64,000 bases of DNA from JBHOQS01 sp042408875 (GTDB taxonomy: Bacteria; Chloroflexota; UBA11872; JBHOQS01): NCBI GenBank assembly GCA_042408875.1, contig JBHOQS010000025.1:62001-126000 (forward strand). The letters run 5' to 3'. Below the pieces are notes generated by a model. It worked only from the letters and a program-made list of their open reading frames with translations. It was not told where the DNA came from and searched no databases. Positions 51,552 through 61,549 of this stretch are shown in pieces; position 1 is the first letter of the stretch; each line of letters starts with the position of its first letter. A program made the translations under genes and the position numbers.

Positions 51552-52709
51552 ATGCGAGTAGCTGTTGACTTTACCTGCGCGCTCACGCAGATCGCTGGCA
51601 TTGGGCGGTTCATTCGCGGGCTCGTGGCCGGGCTGGTGCGCTGCTTCCCTGAAGATGAGTTCGTGCTGTTTTACACGGCCCGGCGTGAGCTACCCCTGCC
51701 GCCGGAGCTCCGCGGCCAGCCGAACGTGCGGACACTGCGCATCCCAGTGTCGGAATGGCTGGCGACGGTGCTGTGGCACCGTGCCCGGCTGCCGCTGTAT
51801 CCTGATGCCGTGCTTGCCGCAGCGGGACTGCAGGCCGACATCCTGCATTTCCCGAATTTCATGGTGCCGCCGCTGGCGCCATGGCTGCGCCGGCGCGGCA
51901 CGGCGGTCACTATACACGACCTGAGCTTCTACCTGTTCCCGGAGCATACCGACCCTGGCCTGCACCGGTTCCTGATGCGTGTGGTGCCGCAGGCCGTGCG
52001 ACAGACAGACCTGGTGCTGGCCGACTCCGAGAACACGCGGCAGGACCTGATCACGCATTTCGGAGCCGATCCGGCGCGCACGCACGCCATCCTGGGCGGG
52101 CTGGAGCCGGGCTTTGGCCCTGTGGCCGATCCGGCGCTGGTCACTGCCACGTTGCAGCGCTTTGGCATTGACCGGCCATTCATTCTGTCCGTGGGAACGG
52201 TGCAGCCGCGTAAGAATCTCAAGCGCTTAATCCAGGCCCTCTCTCTCCTGCGGCATGAACACGGCCTCCCGCACATCCTCGTGAACGCGGGGCGCAAGGG
52301 CTGGCTGTACGATGACATCTTCGCCACCGTGCAGGAGCTCAAGCTCGAGCGGGACGTGCTCTTCCTGGAGCACGTAGACGACCCAGCCCTGCGCGCCCTG
52401 TATACTGCGGCAAGTGCACTGGCGTATCCCTCGCTGTACGAGGGCTTCGGTTTTCCACCGCTGGAGGCCATGGCCTGTGGCACGCCCGTGGTTGCCTCCA
52501 ATGTCTCGTCCATCCCCGAGGTAGTGGGCGATGCCGGGTTGCTTGTAGAACCGCTGGACCATGCAGCCCTGGCTGAAGCCCTAGCTCGAGTGCTTGTAGA
52601 CAGCACTCTGGCGCAGGAGCTCCGCCGCCGTGGCCTCGAGCGGGCGCAGCAGTTCACCTGGGAGCGCCAGGCCAGGAAGCTGATGGAGCTGTACCGAGAA
52701 ATTGTGTAA
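51552..52709 (+). CDS. GT4-family glycosyltransferase
   Basis: 385 residues, GT-B fold. MRVAVDFTCALTQIAGIGRF, ADILHFPNFMVPPLAPW, TAVTIHDLSFYLFPEH, ILSVGTVQPRKNLKRLIQAL, and donor site YPSLYEGFGFPPLEAMACGT with ASNVSSIPEVVGDAG. Mannosyltransferase-like. A TGCTACACT extended -10 ends about 10 nt before the ATG, so the transcript may be nearly leaderless. A biosynthetic enzyme within an otherwise catabolic cluster. Confidence 0.9.
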   Translation: MRVAVDFTCALTQIAGIGRFIRGLVAGLVRCFPEDEFVLFYTARRELPLPPELRGQPNVRTLRIPVSEWLATVLWHRARLPLYPDAVLAAAGLQADILHFPNFMVPPLAPWLRRRGTAVTIHDLSFYLFPEHTDPGLHRFLMRVVPQAVRQTDLVLADSENTRQDLITHFGADPARTHAILGGLEPGFGPVADPALVTATLQRFGIDRPFILSVGTVQPRKNLKRLIQALSLLRHEHGLPHILVNAGRKGWLYDDIFATVQELKLERDVLFLEHVDDPALRALYTAASALAYPSLYEGFGFPPLEAMACGTPVVASNVSSIPEVVGDAGLLVEPLDHAALAEALARVLVDSTLAQELRRRGLERAQQFTWERQARKLMELYREIV

Positions 52710-52824
52710 TGCCTACTGCCTGGGCCTGATCGCTTGACGCGACCTCGTCGCAGTACGTCTCCTCGGCTGCGCCTCTTGAAGCCTGGCTGCCACAGGCGTA
52801 CCATGGTCCGCGGAGGACACAGCG

Positions 52825-54237
52825 ATGGGCAAGCTGCCCTGGCGGGAGGCACTGCACTCCGGTCGCTGGAGCAGGCGAGCGCTGCTCGGCACAGCCAGCC
52901 TGGCCGGCAGTGTACCGATTGTGGCGGCAGCCTGCATCCTCCGGCCGGCTGAACGACGCACCGGCAGCCGGCCCGGCGTGCTCACCGTGGCCTGGAATGT
53001 CGGCGATGTGCCAGGCGGGGAGCCTGCCGTGCGCCAGCTGCTGGAAGCCGTCGATGAGGCGAGCACGCATCCGCATAGCCCCGCGGCCGCCGGCTACCGC
53101 CTAGAGCTCGAACGCTTCATCGCCGAGACGTTCTCCGAAAGCGTGTTGAACGCCCGCGCCTGGGAGCTGCGCGTGGGTGCGATGCAGCACGGCTACGGGC
53201 CGGATCTGGTGATCGGCGGGGAGAACTTTATCTCGCTGCTGGCGACCGAAGGCGTGCTCCTGCCTTTCGACGGCGCCAGTGCACCGGCGCTGGACGTGCG
53301 CCCGGCCGAGTTCATCCCCGCCGCGCTGGATGGTCTGCGCACGCGCGGACGGCTCTTCGCCCTGCCGCTGAGCGTCACGCCGGCCGTGCTGTACTACAAT
53401 CCTAAGCTCTTCTTCCGCTATGGGGTACAGCCGCCGCAGCGTGAGTGGGGCTGGCGTGAACTCCTCGACGCAGCACAGCGGCTCACCCAGGACGTTGATC
53501 CCAGCGGCAACCCGCTCACGTGGGGGCTGTTGTTCGATTCAGGGCTGCCGCTGGCCGGCCCGAACGTGCACCTTGGCTCGCTTCTCCTGCCGCTGATCTG
53601 GCAGAACGGCGGAGACGTGGTGACGCGCGATCTCAAGGCCAGCGCGCTGGACCGGGACGAGGCCATCACCGCGGTCGAGTTTGTGGCCGAGCTACTGCAC
53701 CGCCGCCGCGTCATGCCCCGCACGCTCCAGCCATCGGATGGCGCGCGCCTGGCGCTGGCGGAACGTGCGGCCATGTTCTACCAGTACCTGGGGCTGCCGG
53801 AGAACTGGCGCAGCCGCTTTCGCATCGCTGAGCTCCCGCAGGGGCGCCACCGTGCCACTGGAGTGGAGGTCGTGTCGGCAGTAGCGGTAAATGGCCGCGG
53901 GCCGCAGGTGCCGTTGGCGGCGCGCGCCGCGCTTGCTCTCGCCGACGCCGGCCAGGCTGCCGGCCAGCAGTTCGTGCCGGCTAGACGGGAAGCCCTTGAG
54001 GCGATGGAGCGACGCGGTCTGTGGAATGACCAGGAGCTGGCCGTCATTCGGAATTCGCTAGAGTACGCTCGCACCGCGCTCCCGAAACTCTCTCGCCGGG
54101 CGATCTACTATATCCGCAACGCCCTGCGCACGTACCTGGAGCGTCCGCTGGTGCTGAACGACCGCCCGCCGAAGCTAGCTTGCCAGGAAGCCGCCGTGGC
54201 TATCTCAGGCATCCTGGCGCTCGCCGCAACCGACTGA
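52825..54237 (+). CDS. ABC sugar-binding lipoprotein 1 of the carbohydrate locus
   Basis: 470 residues; Tat-like WSRRALLGTASLAGS and lipobox VAAAC. Solute-binding family 1 pattern: VLYYNPKLFFRYGVQPPQRE, WGLLFDSGLPLAGPN, LLPLIWQNGGDVVTRD, AAMFYQYLGLPENW. The ligand pocket is aromatic-rich. No permease or ATPase lies nearby. 73 nt before the second binding protein. Confidence 0.82.
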   Translation: MGKLPWREALHSGRWSRRALLGTASLAGSVPIVAAACILRPAERRTGSRPGVLTVAWNVGDVPGGEPAVRQLLEAVDEASTHPHSPAAAGYRLELERFIAETFSESVLNARAWELRVGAMQHGYGPDLVIGGENFISLLATEGVLLPFDGASAPALDVRPAEFIPAALDGLRTRGRLFALPLSVTPAVLYYNPKLFFRYGVQPPQREWGWRELLDAAQRLTQDVDPSGNPLTWGLLFDSGLPLAGPNVHLGSLLLPLIWQNGGDVVTRDLKASALDRDEAITAVEFVAELLHRRRVMPRTLQPSDGARLALAERAAMFYQYLGLPENWRSRFRIAELPQGRHRATGVEVVSAVAVNGRGPQVPLAARAALALADAGQAAGQQFVPARREALEAMERRGLWNDQELAVIRNSLEYARTALPKLSRRAIYYIRNALRTYLERPLVLNDRPPKLACQEAAVAISGILALAATD

Positions 54238-54310
54238 TCTGTGAACCTGCGGCGAAAGCGCTGGGGTGTGGGAACGTCATACAACGTCATACAAGGAGGG
54301 GAAAAGAGAA

Positions 54311-55648
54311 GTGGTGCCGTGCACGCTCTCCCGACGCTCCCTCGTAGAAGGCCTGGCCGCCGCTCTGGGTGGCACGGTGCTCGCCTGCAGAGGTGGGACG
54401 TCGGGTGTTCCAGAGCAGCAGTCGCAGCGCCGCCTCGGCAAGATCACGGTCATGCAATGGGACCCGCCGACGACGCCATTTGGAGAATGGCTGCTCTCGT
54501 ACTTCGAAGCATTCCCGAGCCGGACAGGCATCCCGCTGGAGATCATCCAGCGCAAGGCCGGTACCGACCCGCACCAGGAGCAGGTGGTGCTGGTGGCCGC
54601 ACAACAGGCTCCCGATGTGTTTTTCCGCACCGGCCGCGGCTTTCTCCTCTACGCAGTGTTCGCCTCGCAGGGAGTAATCCAGCCGCTCGATTCCTTCGTG
54701 AAACGAGATAAATTCGACCTCTCGGATTTCTGGCCGGGCGTTATCGCCTTGATGACGGCAAAGGGAAAGCTGTGGGTGATTCCGCAGGACTTTAACGCCC
54801 ATCTCTTTGCATACAATCTCGCTTTCTGGCGCCGTGCCGGGTTAGACGCTCCGCCGACAGATTGGCAGGATGCCCGCTGGACCTGGCCGCGCTTCGTGGA
54901 TGCAGCGCAGCGCTTGACGCAACGTACCCAGGCCGGCGAGACTGCGGTATGGGGCTACCAAGTCGGTGATGTCACGGAGATGTTGCTGTGGCTGTGGACC
55001 AACGGCGGCGACCTGCTCGACAAGGAGTGGCGGCGGGTCGTCGTGACCGAGCCGCCGGCTGTGGAGGCGCTGGATTTTCTCCAGAAGCTCATCCATGCCT
55101 ATCAGGTGGCACCGCCGCCTGGAACCGCCCTAGGTGGCGGCAATCCCTTTGCCGCCGAGCGCGTGGCCATGCTGCGCGCTCCGGCCGCGCTGCTGAACGT
55201 CGTGCGCGGCCAGAACCCCCAACTTGAGTTCGACGTGACGTTGTTCCCGCGCGGTCGGGCCGGGTACGTCGCGTATGGTGGAGGCGGCGGCTATGTCATG
55301 TCGGCAACGACGAAATACCCGGATGCAGCCTGGGAGCTATTGAAGTATATTGGCGATCGGGAATATGCGGTGAACAAGGTTAAGACAGGGGCGCTTGGCC
55401 CGCGCATTTCGACCGCACGGGAGTTCTTTGTCCAGCCCGACAAACCACCGCAGCATGCGCCGCTCTATTTCGAGGCGCACGCGCACGCCGGCTGGGAGCC
55501 CAATGTCACAAACTGGATCGATGTGCAGAACGCCGTCGCGGAGGAGTTCAGCCAGCTCCTGGCGAACCGGCGCTCGGCCATGGAGACAGCCCAGGCCATG
55601 AAGCAGCGTGTTGAGGCGCTTCTGCCCCAAGGCGAGCCGTTTATCTAG
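54311..55648 (+). CDS. ABC sugar-binding lipoprotein 2 of the carbohydrate locus
   Basis: 445 residues from GTG 54311, AAGGAGGGG 9 nt upstream. Tat-like TLSRRSLVEGLAAALGGTVL and lipobox VLAC. ITVMQWDPPTTPFGEWLLSY, APDVFFRTGRGFLLYAVFAS, HLFAYNLAFWRRAGLDAPP, YGGGGGYVMSATTKYPDAAW. Distinct from the preceding binding protein, so two ligands are likely. The sulfatase follows after 11 nt. Confidence 0.85.
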   Translation: MVPCTLSRRSLVEGLAAALGGTVLACRGGTSGVPEQQSQRRLGKITVMQWDPPTTPFGEWLLSYFEAFPSRTGIPLEIIQRKAGTDPHQEQVVLVAAQQAPDVFFRTGRGFLLYAVFASQGVIQPLDSFVKRDKFDLSDFWPGVIALMTAKGKLWVIPQDFNAHLFAYNLAFWRRAGLDAPPTDWQDARWTWPRFVDAAQRLTQRTQAGETAVWGYQVGDVTEMLLWLWTNGGDLLDKEWRRVVVTEPPAVEALDFLQKLIHAYQVAPPPGTALGGGNPFAAERVAMLRAPAALLNVVRGQNPQLEFDVTLFPRGRAGYVAYGGGGGYVMSATTKYPDAAWELLKYIGDREYAVNKVKTGALGPRISTAREFFVQPDKPPQHAPLYFEAHAHAGWEPNVTNWIDVQNAVAEEFSQLLANRRSAMETAQAMKQRVEALLPQGEPFI

Positions 55649-55659
55649 GGGGTGCGTCG

Positions 55660-57078
55660 GTGGCTCCGGCATCTCCGGCACATCTTCTGGTCGTTTTCGC
55701 TGATGAGCTCCGGGCCCAGGCGGTCGGTTGCTACGGCAATCCTGATGTGGCCACGCCGGTCCTCAATCGTTTGGCCGCTGAGGGTGTCCGCTTCACGCAT
55801 GCCTATGCCAACGCCCCGGTCTGCACGCCCAGCCGCGGCTGTCTCCTGACCGGCTGCTGGCCGCAGCGCCACGGTGCTATCACCAACGATCTACCGGTGA
55901 ACCCGGCGGCGCCTTCGATTGCCCGTGCGCTGCGGGCTGCCGGCTACGCCTGCGGGTACATCGGCAAGTGGCACTTGGGCGGCATCCCGCGCTACCGGCG
56001 TATTCCGCCCGGACCCGAGCGGCTGGGCTTCGATGACTTCTGGGCGGTGTGGAATTGCCACCACCGGTACATGCGGCCCAAGTACTATCTCAACGACGCT
56101 GCCGAGCCGGTGATCCTGGCAGGCCGCTACGAGCCCGAGGTGCAAACCGATCTCGCTCTGGGCTGGCTGACGGAGCACCGTACGCGGCATCCCGACCGGC
56201 CGTTCTGTCTCTTCGTGTCCTATGGCCCGCCCCACAGTCCGTACCGGCCGCTTCCGCCGGGTCTGGAAGGTCGGTATGATCCGGCGCGCATCACCCTTCG
56301 TCCCAACTGCCCCGATATCCCGCAGGAGCGGCAGGACCTCGCAGATTACTATGCCCACACGACGGCGCTCGACCAGCAGCTTGGACGGCTGGTTGCCTAC
56401 CTCGCCGAAACCGGCGAGCTAGATCGCACGCTGCTGGTGTTTACCTCCGACCACGGTTCGATGCTGGGCTCGCAGGGCCACCACTACAAGCAGCAGCCGT
56501 GGGAGGAGTCGATCGCTGTGCCGTTCATCATGCGCGGCGGGCCCGGTCTCCCGCGGGGCGTCGAGCTGGATCTGCTGATTGGCCTAGTGGACCTCACCCC
56601 CACCCTCTTGGGACTACTGGGCGTACCGGTGCCGGTGGCAATGCAGGGACGCGATCTCTCGGCCTTTATCCGAGAGCCCGGCGTAACCGACGGCCGACCG
56701 ACGTCGATCTATCTGCAAGAGATGATCTGCTGCGATCAGGCCATCCGCGAGGGCATCATCCCGTGGCGGGGCGTGCGCACGGCGCGCTACACCTATGCAC
56801 GAAATCTCGCCGGTCCCTGGGTACTGTACGATAACTGGGAGGACCCTTACCAGCTTCACAACCTGGTCGATGCTCCAGGGGCTCGCGAGCTCCTGGAGAA
56901 GCTTGAGCGCGAGATGGAAGCCTGGATGGCATGCCTTGATGACCGGCTGGAGCCCGCCGAGGCTGTGCTGCGCCGCTATGGCCTCACCGAGGTATGGGCA
57001 GAGCGCAATGCACACCTGCACACCGGCCGGAACATGAGCGGCGAGCCGCCGGAACTGTGGCCGCCTACGGCCTCGTGA
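55660..57078 (+). CDS. Type I (Cys) sulfatase
   Basis: 472 residues. Formylglycine site Cys55 in NAPVCTPSRGCLLTG; metal and substrate sites HLLVVFADE, YIGKWHLGG, LFVSYGPPHSPYRP, LVFTSDHGSMLG with HHYKQQPWEES. No signal peptide, so it may act on imported sulfated sugars. GTG start 11 nt after the binding-protein stop, implying co-expression. The maturation enzyme is not in the window. Confidence 0.92.
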   Translation: MAPASPAHLLVVFADELRAQAVGCYGNPDVATPVLNRLAAEGVRFTHAYANAPVCTPSRGCLLTGCWPQRHGAITNDLPVNPAAPSIARALRAAGYACGYIGKWHLGGIPRYRRIPPGPERLGFDDFWAVWNCHHRYMRPKYYLNDAAEPVILAGRYEPEVQTDLALGWLTEHRTRHPDRPFCLFVSYGPPHSPYRPLPPGLEGRYDPARITLRPNCPDIPQERQDLADYYAHTTALDQQLGRLVAYLAETGELDRTLLVFTSDHGSMLGSQGHHYKQQPWEESIAVPFIMRGGPGLPRGVELDLLIGLVDLTPTLLGLLGVPVPVAMQGRDLSAFIREPGVTDGRPTSIYLQEMICCDQAIREGIIPWRGVRTARYTYARNLAGPWVLYDNWEDPYQLHNLVDAPGARELLEKLEREMEAWMACLDDRLEPAEAVLRRYGLTEVWAERNAHLHTGRNMSGEPPELWPPTAS

Positions 57079-57168
57079 ACGGCTCGAGTGGGGTAGACTG
57101 CACTGATTACCAAAGGCGTAAGACGGGCGGTGCTCGAGGGCTGGTTCGCCCCGAGAAGGAGAGCAGCA

Positions 57169-57933
57169 ATGCCAAGAGGTGATGCCACATCCGCGAACAC
57201 CAGAAAGATGAGCGAGGGAGCGGAAAGAGCCCCGGCAGCCCACGTAGCGCAGGAGCTCCAGCTTGTGCCGGAAGCATCCGCAGCAACACGCCGGGGTCTG
57301 CTCAATGCCGGCAAGCGCCTGGCGTATGCCGCCCCGGCAGTCGTCGCGGCGCTATACCCGAGTGCAGCCGCGGCGGACGGCATCCGCGTGAATGTGGATG
57401 CCGATGGAGGGGTGGATGTTCGGGTCGGGAGTATCGCTGTCTCGGTCCCGGGCCATCGCGCGGTGATCTCCGGCCCGTTCCTACATGACCTGCTGGTTGC
57501 TACTGCCGATCTGCGGCGGCGCCGCTTGCGCGTGGGGTTCCGGGCTGAGCTGGCACCCATCGGCCGGGTGGAAGATGTCCCGGCAAACCTGGGCGGGATC
57601 AGCAACGATGGGAACGACCCGCTTACCAGCGGGCTGCTCCATGTCGTGGACATCGTTGATCGCCCGGAGAGCATCGTGCATGTGCAGCTCCGCGGCGCGG
57701 CCAGGCAGGCGACATACCAGGTAGTGTTTCTCAGGTTGAACGACCTGGGGCGCGGCGGCGTCGTAGACCTCGACCGCATCACCACGGATGAGGATGGGGA
57801 CTTCCGTGGCGTGGCCCCCAAGCGGCTAGGGCGGTCGCCCGACCGGCTGGGGCGTGCCGGCATCTTCCTACTGCGCCGCGAGGTTCCCAACGTTGGCTGG
57901 CGCAACCAGTTCATCGCAGCGGTCGCAGTCTGA
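57169..57933 (+). CDS. Unknown exported protein
   Basis: 254 residues from ATG 57169; AAGGAGAG 7 nt upstream. ATRRGLLNAGKRLAYAAPAV then AALYPSAAAADG looks like a Tat/Sec signal about 50 residues in. The mature part (GIRVNVDADGGVDVRVGSIA; HVVDIVDRPESIVHVQLRGA) has no known motif; beta-rich. Sits between sulfatase and hydrolase. Confidence 0.6.
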   Translation: MPRGDATSANTRKMSEGAERAPAAHVAQELQLVPEASAATRRGLLNAGKRLAYAAPAVVAALYPSAAAADGIRVNVDADGGVDVRVGSIAVSVPGHRAVISGPFLHDLLVATADLRRRRLRVGFRAELAPIGRVEDVPANLGGISNDGNDPLTSGLLHVVDIVDRPESIVHVQLRGAARQATYQVVFLRLNDLGRGGVVDLDRITTDEDGDFRGVAPKRLGRSPDRLGRAGIFLLRREVPNVGWRNQFIAAVAV

Positions 57934-58015
57934 TGGCCGGGCCGAAATATTTGTAAATAACACTGAGCCAGCGCAGGTAGGGTGATCGCATCATCTTGCC
58001 CTGCGGAGTATCACC

Positions 58016-59992
58016 ATGAGCGAGCAACGACGGGCCCCGAACTGGCACGCCGGTGTGTTCTTCGGGCTGCACTACGACCTGCATGCCAGCGCGCAGGATA
58101 CCGAGCTGGGCAGAGATGTCACGCCCGAGATGCTGCGGGCGGCCTGGGAGAAGATCCGGCCGGATTGGGTGCAGTGTGACTGCAAGGGGCATCCCGGCTA
58201 CACGAGCTGGCCGACGAAGGTCGGGTACGCCTCCCCCGGCATTGTCCGCGACGCGCTGCGCATCCATCGCGAGGTGACGCGCGAGTTAGGCCTGCCCCTG
58301 GTCGTGCACTACTCGGGCCTGTGGGATGAGGCCGCAATACAGCATCACCCCGACTGGGCGCGCATCGCTGCCGACGGTACTCCCGAGCGCGGTCGTGCTT
58401 GCCCGCGCAGCGGCTACCTGACCGAGCTGCTGATCCCCCAGATGCTTGAGCTCATCGACACGTACGACGTCGATGGCTTCTGGGTGGATGGCGACCTCTG
58501 GGTGGCGCGGCCGTGCTATTGTACGCGCTGCTGCAGTGCCTTCACTGCTGAAACCGGCATCGCCGCGCCTCCGCGCGCGGCCGGCGAGCCGGGCTGGGAG
58601 GCCTGGCTGGCCTTCCACCGCCGTTCCTATGAAGCGTACGCCCGCGCCTATATCGAAGCCGTGCACCGGCGCAAGCCGGAGTGCCTCGTTTGTATCAACT
58701 GGGCCTACTCGGTGCGCCAGCCTGACCCGGTCACGCTGCCGGTGGACTTCCTGAGCGGCGACTTCCGCCATGCCTGGGGTGTAGAACGCGCCACCGCAGA
58801 GGCGCGCGTGCTGGCCAGCCGCGGGCTCCCGTGGGACTTGATGGCCTGGGGTTTCACCACTGGTGAAGGCGGCCATGCCGGCTGGCACTTTAAGACTGTG
58901 GCGCACCTGTGCCAGGAGGCGGCAGAAGTGATCGCCAATGGCGGTGCCCTGAGCATCTACATCCACCCGCCGCGCAGCGGCTATCTGGTGCGCTGGGAGC
59001 ACGATGTCGTCGCTGAAGTAGCGCGCTTCTGCCGGGCGCGGCAGGCTGTGGCCCAGGGCAGCGTCTCGGTGCCGCAGGCGGTGGTGCTGCACAGCCAGTC
59101 ACACTACTATGCGCATAACGACCCGCTCTACGGCCTGGGCCAGGCGACGCAGCCCATGGAAGGCGCCCTTCATGCCCTGCTGGACACTGGCTACCATGTG
59201 GATATCCAGACCGAGGACGGGCTGCTGAGACGGCTCCCAGAGTATGGGCTAGTCGTCGTGGCAGAGCAGGACCCGCTGCCCGAGCAAGTCATCGAGGGGC
59301 TGGTACAGTACGTGGCCCAGGGCGGGCGGCTGGTGCTGAGCGGGGCGCATCTGGCGCGGCATCCTGAGCTGGCGGCGCTGGCAGGGGTTGAGGCAGCGGG
59401 CGAGCTACGCCAGGGCTTCCATTACCTTCCGGTGGATAGCGCAGCAGTGACGGTCGCAGGGCCGTGGCAGCCGGTGCGCCTGCACGACGCTACAGCCTGG
59501 GCCGCGCTCCAGCACGGCCCGGAGCCGGGCAAGCATGACACCGGCTCTCCAGCGATCACGCTTCGTGAGGCCGGCCGCGGTCGGGTTGCAGCGATTCACG
59601 GTCCGATCTTCGCCGCCTACTACCGCACGCGCTACCCCCGCTTGCGCGGCCTACTACGGCAGCTCTTCCGCGCCGTTTGGCCCGACCCGATGGTGGAGCT
59701 GGCAGCCCCTGCCCATGTCGTGCTCACCCTTCGCCGGCAGCCCGGCTGCACCATCGTGCACCTGCTCAACCGCGGCGCTGATCCGGCCACCTCGCCGCGT
59801 AACGTCATGGTCGAGCGTGTGCCACCGATCGGGCCGCTCACGCTGCGCCTGCGCCTGCCGCACCGTCCCCGCGCGGTGCGGGCTGTCCCTGACGAAGGCG
59901 CCCGGCTGCGCTGGGACTGGGCAGACGGCACGGCCGAGGTCGAGCTGTCGCACCTGGGCATCCATACGTCGGTGGTATTCGAAGAGACGTAG
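58016..59992 (+). CDS. Alpha-L-fucosidase-like/beta-galactosidase-trimerisation hydrolase
   Basis: 658 residues, no signal peptide. N-terminal TIM barrel: NWHAGVFFGLHYDLHA, PLVVHYSGLWDEAAIQHHPD, VDGFWVDGDLWVARPCYC (candidate nucleophile Asp), CLVCINWAYS. Residues ~370-500 form a Rossmann-like amidotransferase/trimerisation domain (HYYAHNDPLYGLGQATQP; YGLVVVAEQDPLPEQVIEGL), then a beta tail. Cytoplasmic glycosidase for imported oligosaccharides; linkage unknown. GGAG 7 nt before the ATG. Confidence 0.75.
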   Translation: MSEQRRAPNWHAGVFFGLHYDLHASAQDTELGRDVTPEMLRAAWEKIRPDWVQCDCKGHPGYTSWPTKVGYASPGIVRDALRIHREVTRELGLPLVVHYSGLWDEAAIQHHPDWARIAADGTPERGRACPRSGYLTELLIPQMLELIDTYDVDGFWVDGDLWVARPCYCTRCCSAFTAETGIAAPPRAAGEPGWEAWLAFHRRSYEAYARAYIEAVHRRKPECLVCINWAYSVRQPDPVTLPVDFLSGDFRHAWGVERATAEARVLASRGLPWDLMAWGFTTGEGGHAGWHFKTVAHLCQEAAEVIANGGALSIYIHPPRSGYLVRWEHDVVAEVARFCRARQAVAQGSVSVPQAVVLHSQSHYYAHNDPLYGLGQATQPMEGALHALLDTGYHVDIQTEDGLLRRLPEYGLVVVAEQDPLPEQVIEGLVQYVAQGGRLVLSGAHLARHPELAALAGVEAAGELRQGFHYLPVDSAAVTVAGPWQPVRLHDATAWAALQHGPEPGKHDTGSPAITLREAGRGRVAAIHGPIFAAYYRTRYPRLRGLLRQLFRAVWPDPMVELAAPAHVVLTLRRQPGCTIVHLLNRGADPATSPRNVMVERVPPIGPLTLRLRLPHRPRAVRAVPDEGARLRWDWADGTAEVELSHLGIHTSVVFEET

Positions 59993-60042
59993 CCTAAGAG
60001 ACGCGCCCCGGCAGGCCGGTCGCCGATAAATCAAAAACACGA

Positions 60043-60070
60043 TTGAATTGCTGCAGTTTAGTGCTATGCT
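60043..60070 (+). promoter_or_regulatory. Promoter of the flavoprotein gene
   Basis: TTGAAT (60043-60048), 16-nt spacer, TATGCT (60065-60070) with an upstream TGC extended -10; 27 nt before the ATG at 60098. Confidence 0.65.
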
Positions 60071-60097
60071 GGGGGAAGAGCTGCGAGGGAGGGAGCG

Positions 60098-61279
60098 ATG
60101 CCCCACTATCCTTATCTGATCGTCGGCGGTGGGATGACGGCCGACGCCGCTGTTCATGGAATTCGCGAGGTTGATCCGAACGGCGCCATCGGCATCATCA
60201 GCGCGGAGGCGCATCCGCCGTATAACCGGCCGCCGCTGTCCAAGGGTCTGTGGAAGGGCGAGCCGGAGGAGAGTATCTGGCGCGGCACGCCCCAGCAGCC
60301 AGGTGTCACGCTACACCTGGGCCGGCGGGCGGTGGCTCTCGAGCCAGGTGCAAAGCGTCTGACCGACGACCAGGGAACGGTCTATACGTTCGACAAGCTG
60401 CTGTTGGCGACCGGCGGTACCCCGCGGCGTATCCCCGGCAGCCCGGAGCAGGTGATCTACTTCCGTACGTATGACGACTACCGCCGGCTGCGCGCCCTGG
60501 CCGGCCTGGGCGCCCGTTTCGTTGTCATCGGCGGCGGCTTCATCGGTTCGGAGATCGCCGCGGCGCTGGCCATGAACGGCGTTCCCGCAACCATGCTCTT
60601 CCTTGAGGAAGGCATTGGCAGACGGCTCTTCCCGGCCGGGCTGGCCCGCTTCTTGAACGACTACTATCGCCAGAAGGGGGTCGAAGTCCTGCCGGGCGAG
60701 TCGGTCACGGCGATCGAAACTCGTGGCGAGGAGATCGTCGTGCGCACCCAGAGCGGGCGCGAGCTTGCCGGCACTGCGGTCGTGGCTGGCCTGGGCATCC
60801 TGCCGAATGTCGAGCTGGCTCGCGACGCCGAGCTGGGGATCGAGGACGGCATTCGCGTCGATGAGTTCACGCGCACCGACCACCCGGATATCTATGCTGC
60901 CGGCGACGTGGCGAGCTTCTATAACCCTGCGCTAGGCAAGCGCCTGCGTGTTGAGCACGAGGATAACGCCAACACCATGGGTGCTATCGCCGGCCAGAAC
61001 ATGGCCGGGCGCAGCGTGCGCTACGATCACCTGCCTTTCTTCTACTCGGACCTGTTCGACCTGGGCTATGAGGCAGTCGGCGACACTGACTCACGGCTAG
61101 AGATGGTTGAGGATTGGAAGGACCCGTACCACGAAGGCGTAGTGTATTACCTTCAGGACGGCCGCGTGCGTGGCGTGCTGCTGTGGAACGTGTGGGGCCA
61201 GGTAGACGCTGCTCGGCGGCTGATCGCCGAGCCGGGGCCCTTCCGCCCGGAGAGCCTGAAGGGCCGCCTGCCCGAATAG
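60098..61279 (+). CDS. FAD-dependent NAD(P)H oxidoreductase (ferredoxin reductase/AIF type)
   Basis: 393 residues. FAD site YLIVGGGMTADAAVHGIR, PPYNRPPLSKGLWKG, LLLATGGTPRRIPG, NAD site FVVIGGGFIGSEIAAALAMN and the second FAD site IYAAGDVASFYN. The C-terminal domain (FFYSDLFDLGYEAVGD) is that of AIF-like and oxygenase-coupled reductases. Could reduce the Rieske protein at 34718; inference. Confidence 0.9.
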   Translation: MPHYPYLIVGGGMTADAAVHGIREVDPNGAIGIISAEAHPPYNRPPLSKGLWKGEPEESIWRGTPQQPGVTLHLGRRAVALEPGAKRLTDDQGTVYTFDKLLLATGGTPRRIPGSPEQVIYFRTYDDYRRLRALAGLGARFVVIGGGFIGSEIAAALAMNGVPATMLFLEEGIGRRLFPAGLARFLNDYYRQKGVEVLPGESVTAIETRGEEIVVRTQSGRELAGTAVVAGLGILPNVELARDAELGIEDGIRVDEFTRTDHPDIYAAGDVASFYNPALGKRLRVEHEDNANTMGAIAGQNMAGRSVRYDHLPFFYSDLFDLGYEAVGDTDSRLEMVEDWKDPYHEGVVYYLQDGRVRGVLLWNVWGQVDAARRLIAEPGPFRPESLKGRLPE

Positions 61280-61549
61280 ACAGCGCAGGCGAAGGGTATG
61301 ACTGTTCTCTCCCGCAGCACAGAAGACCGGCGGTCACGGCGATGCCTTCCATACCAAGGCAGTTCCCCCTCTCCTGCCGCGCGGGAGAGAGGGCCGGGGA
61401 TGCGGCGTTCCTCTAGTTTGCCGGACTACTTCTTGCGCCTTCGTCTCCGCGGGTGTGCGTGGATGGGTGATAAGTGTGCATCTGTGTGATCTTCATGCCT
61501 TCCTCTCCGCAGGTGCGGGAAGACGATGACCGAAGGAGGGCCTGCAGCC

